Of a DNA stretch of 40,422 nucleotides, positions 39,448 to 40,422 are shown piece after piece. Both the position numbers and the translations under genes were made by a program. Below the pieces are notes generated by a model. The model saw nothing but the letters and a program-made list of their open reading frames with translations, was not told where the DNA came from and did not search any database. Source of the stretch: Treponema sp. (GTDB lineage Bacteria; Spirochaetota; Spirochaetia; Treponematales; Breznakiellaceae); assembly GCA_003245635.1 (NCBI GenBank), contig QKCO01000115.1, forward strand, positions 1 through 40,422. The letters run 5' to 3'. Position 1 is the first letter of the stretch. The number at the start of each line of letters is the position of its first letter.

Positions 39448-40380
39448 CTACAGCGCGGCGATCTTCGCGCGCATCATCTCGGTGCCTTCGGCCACCTTGT
39501 CGAGGATCGCGTCGAGGGCCCAGAAGCGCTCGCGGACGTCGAACGTGATGGTCCGGGACTTGGTCGTCTTGAAGGTGCCGATGCGCTGGTGGTACATCTT
39601 GGCGAGCACCGGATAGCCGAAAGCCTCCGACAAGGCCGCGAGCACCAGGAAATTGGCCAGCTCCTTGGCGAATTCGGGATGACCGGAAGAGGACGCGTAC
39701 AGCCACTTGTACAGATCCGGGTGGAAGTTCGTGTTGACGCCGTTGAAGCCGCGCGAACCGGCCTTCATCGCGTCCCAGGCGATGGCGGCGTTGGCGTTGA
39801 GGATGGCCAGCGGCGTCCCCTTCGTCAAAGCGACGCGGCGCTTGATCGTCTCCAGGTCGCAGGAAACGTCCTTCAATAGAACGAAGCGGCCCGAATCGGC
39901 GCAGAACTTGAGCTCGTCGTCGGTCAGGAGGCGCCGGTAGGGCGCGGGGCATTCGTACATGCCCAGGGGAATGTCCTTGGGCAATTGGCCGAGCAGCCAC
40001 TTGAGATTGCCCATGAAGGTTTCGGTGCCCTTGTTCTTGGGGTCGAGGTGGTTGCTCACCAGCACGATGCCGTCGGCGCCGGTTTCCGCCGCCACGCGCA
40101 GCTCCTCGAGCTGCCCGTGGGGATCGTCGCTGACATGGCCCGACGCGACGACCGGGATGCGGCCGGCGGTCTTCTCCACGACGAATTTGCCGAGCGCGGC
40201 GCGCTCTTCGAGCGAGAGGAACAGCATCTCGCTCGACTGGCAGACGGCGAAGAGCGCGTCCGAGCCGTGGGCGATGTACCACTCGATCAGCCTCTCGAGA
40301 CTCTCGTAGTCGATCTTCCCGTCGTCCCCGAAGGGGGTGATCATGACGGGTACGATTCCTTCTATTTTCTTGGATTTCAC
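39448..40380 (-). CDS. DapA/NanA-family aldolase-like protein (copy 2)
   Basis: 310 residues starting at GTG 40380, with GAGGG upstream. It is a paralogue of the product at 34715-35638 over its whole length. Schiff-base Lys170 lies in LLKDVSC and Tyr142 in MYECPAPY; the substrate loop reads CQSSE. As in copy 1, the residues specific for dihydrodipicolinate synthase are absent. It is upstream of iclR and the TRAP 3 operon on the same strand, with the iclR operator region in the 109-bp gap. Two paralogues around one transporter may act on two related keto-acids or in two successive steps. Confidence 0.85.
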   Translation of the reverse strand: MKSKKIEGIVPVMITPFGDDGKIDYESLERLIEWYIAHGSDALFAVCQSSEMLFLSLEERAALGKFVVEKTAGRIPVVASGHVSDDPHGQLEELRVAAETGADGIVLVSNHLDPKNKGTETFMGNLKWLLGQLPKDIPLGMYECPAPYRRLLTDDELKFCADSGRFVLLKDVSCDLETIKRRVALTKGTPLAILNANAAIAWDAMKAGSRGFNGVNTNFHPDLYKWLYASSSGHPEFAKELANFLVLAALSEAFGYPVLAKMYHQRIGTFKTTKSRTITFDVRERFWALDAILDKVAEGTEMMRAKIAAL

Positions 40381-40422
40381 AGCGATTATCCCTCTTTTAC
40401 TAAAAGATGCGATAAAGACATC

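Noticed and set aside
1-40422. CRISPR arrays, tRNA/rRNA genes, insertion sequences, integrase or attachment sites
   Set aside because: No regular spaced repeats, no cloverleaf or rRNA-like segments, and no transposase or recombinase motifs were seen on either strand.

Overview
The window is a GC-rich bacterial chromosome segment that is almost entirely coding. It has no rRNA, tRNA, CRISPR array or recognisable mobile element, and no gap between genes exceeds about 300 bp. A spirochaete (Spirochaetota, Treponema/Spirochaeta-like) is the best guess. The reasons are exported proteins whose mature N-termini begin with AGGSKEAA, AGGKQDAA or AAGKQEAP, the many TRAP transporters, the split transketolase and the CHASE2-cyclase architecture. 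This is inference; no phylogenetic marker was tested.

Left third (1-18.5 kb), housekeeping and envelope genes, mostly single-gene units. It opens with the 3' end of a TauE/SafE-type membrane protein fused to two cupredoxin-like domains, followed by a membrane-anchored HMA protein (probable copper handling). Then come a DUF998 membrane protein, a flavin split-barrel protein, a secreted alkaline phosphatase, a YibE/F membrane protein behind an attenuator-like leader, a helical lipoprotein, a CHASE2/degenerate-cyclase protein, an NlpC/P60-like secreted protein, a YdcF/DUF218 protein, an Fe-S aldo/keto reductase, MtgA, a DOMON-like secreted protein, MetH and a xylose-isomerase-like TIM-barrel protein. 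Several of these genes have a -10 hexamer exactly 6 nt before the ATG and no Shine-Dalgarno, which suggests leaderless mRNAs.

Middle (18.5-32.2 kb), a catabolic island entirely on the minus strand. Its units are [transketolase N - transketolase C - GarR-like dehydrogenase], [TRAP DctQ-DctM-DctP], [TRAP DctP-DctQ-DctM - zinc alcohol dehydrogenase], [transaldolase - SDR - TIM-barrel isomerase/epimerase] and an FCD-type GntR regulator. All five promoter regions carry a version of the same inverted repeat, TTGT-N3-ACAA, at a near-constant distance from a TTGACA-like -35 element. This reads as one local regulon for uptake and breakdown of an unidentified carbohydrate or sugar acid. No sugar kinase is present.

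Right part (32.2-40.4 kb). A plus-strand pair encodes a second FCD-GntR regulator and a uroporphyrinogen-decarboxylase-family methyltransferase with a His-X-Cys zinc motif. It sits behind a perfect 18-bp inverted repeat that overlaps its promoter. Next, on the minus strand, is a second transport and catabolic operon (TRAP DctP-DctQ-DctM, a DapA/NanA-family aldolase-like protein and a YhcH/YiaL protein), preceded by an IclR regulator and a second DapA/NanA-family paralogue. The two DapA-like proteins share unusual active-site motifs (CQSSEM, YECPAPY) and are probably neither dihydrodipicolinate synthase nor sialate lyase.
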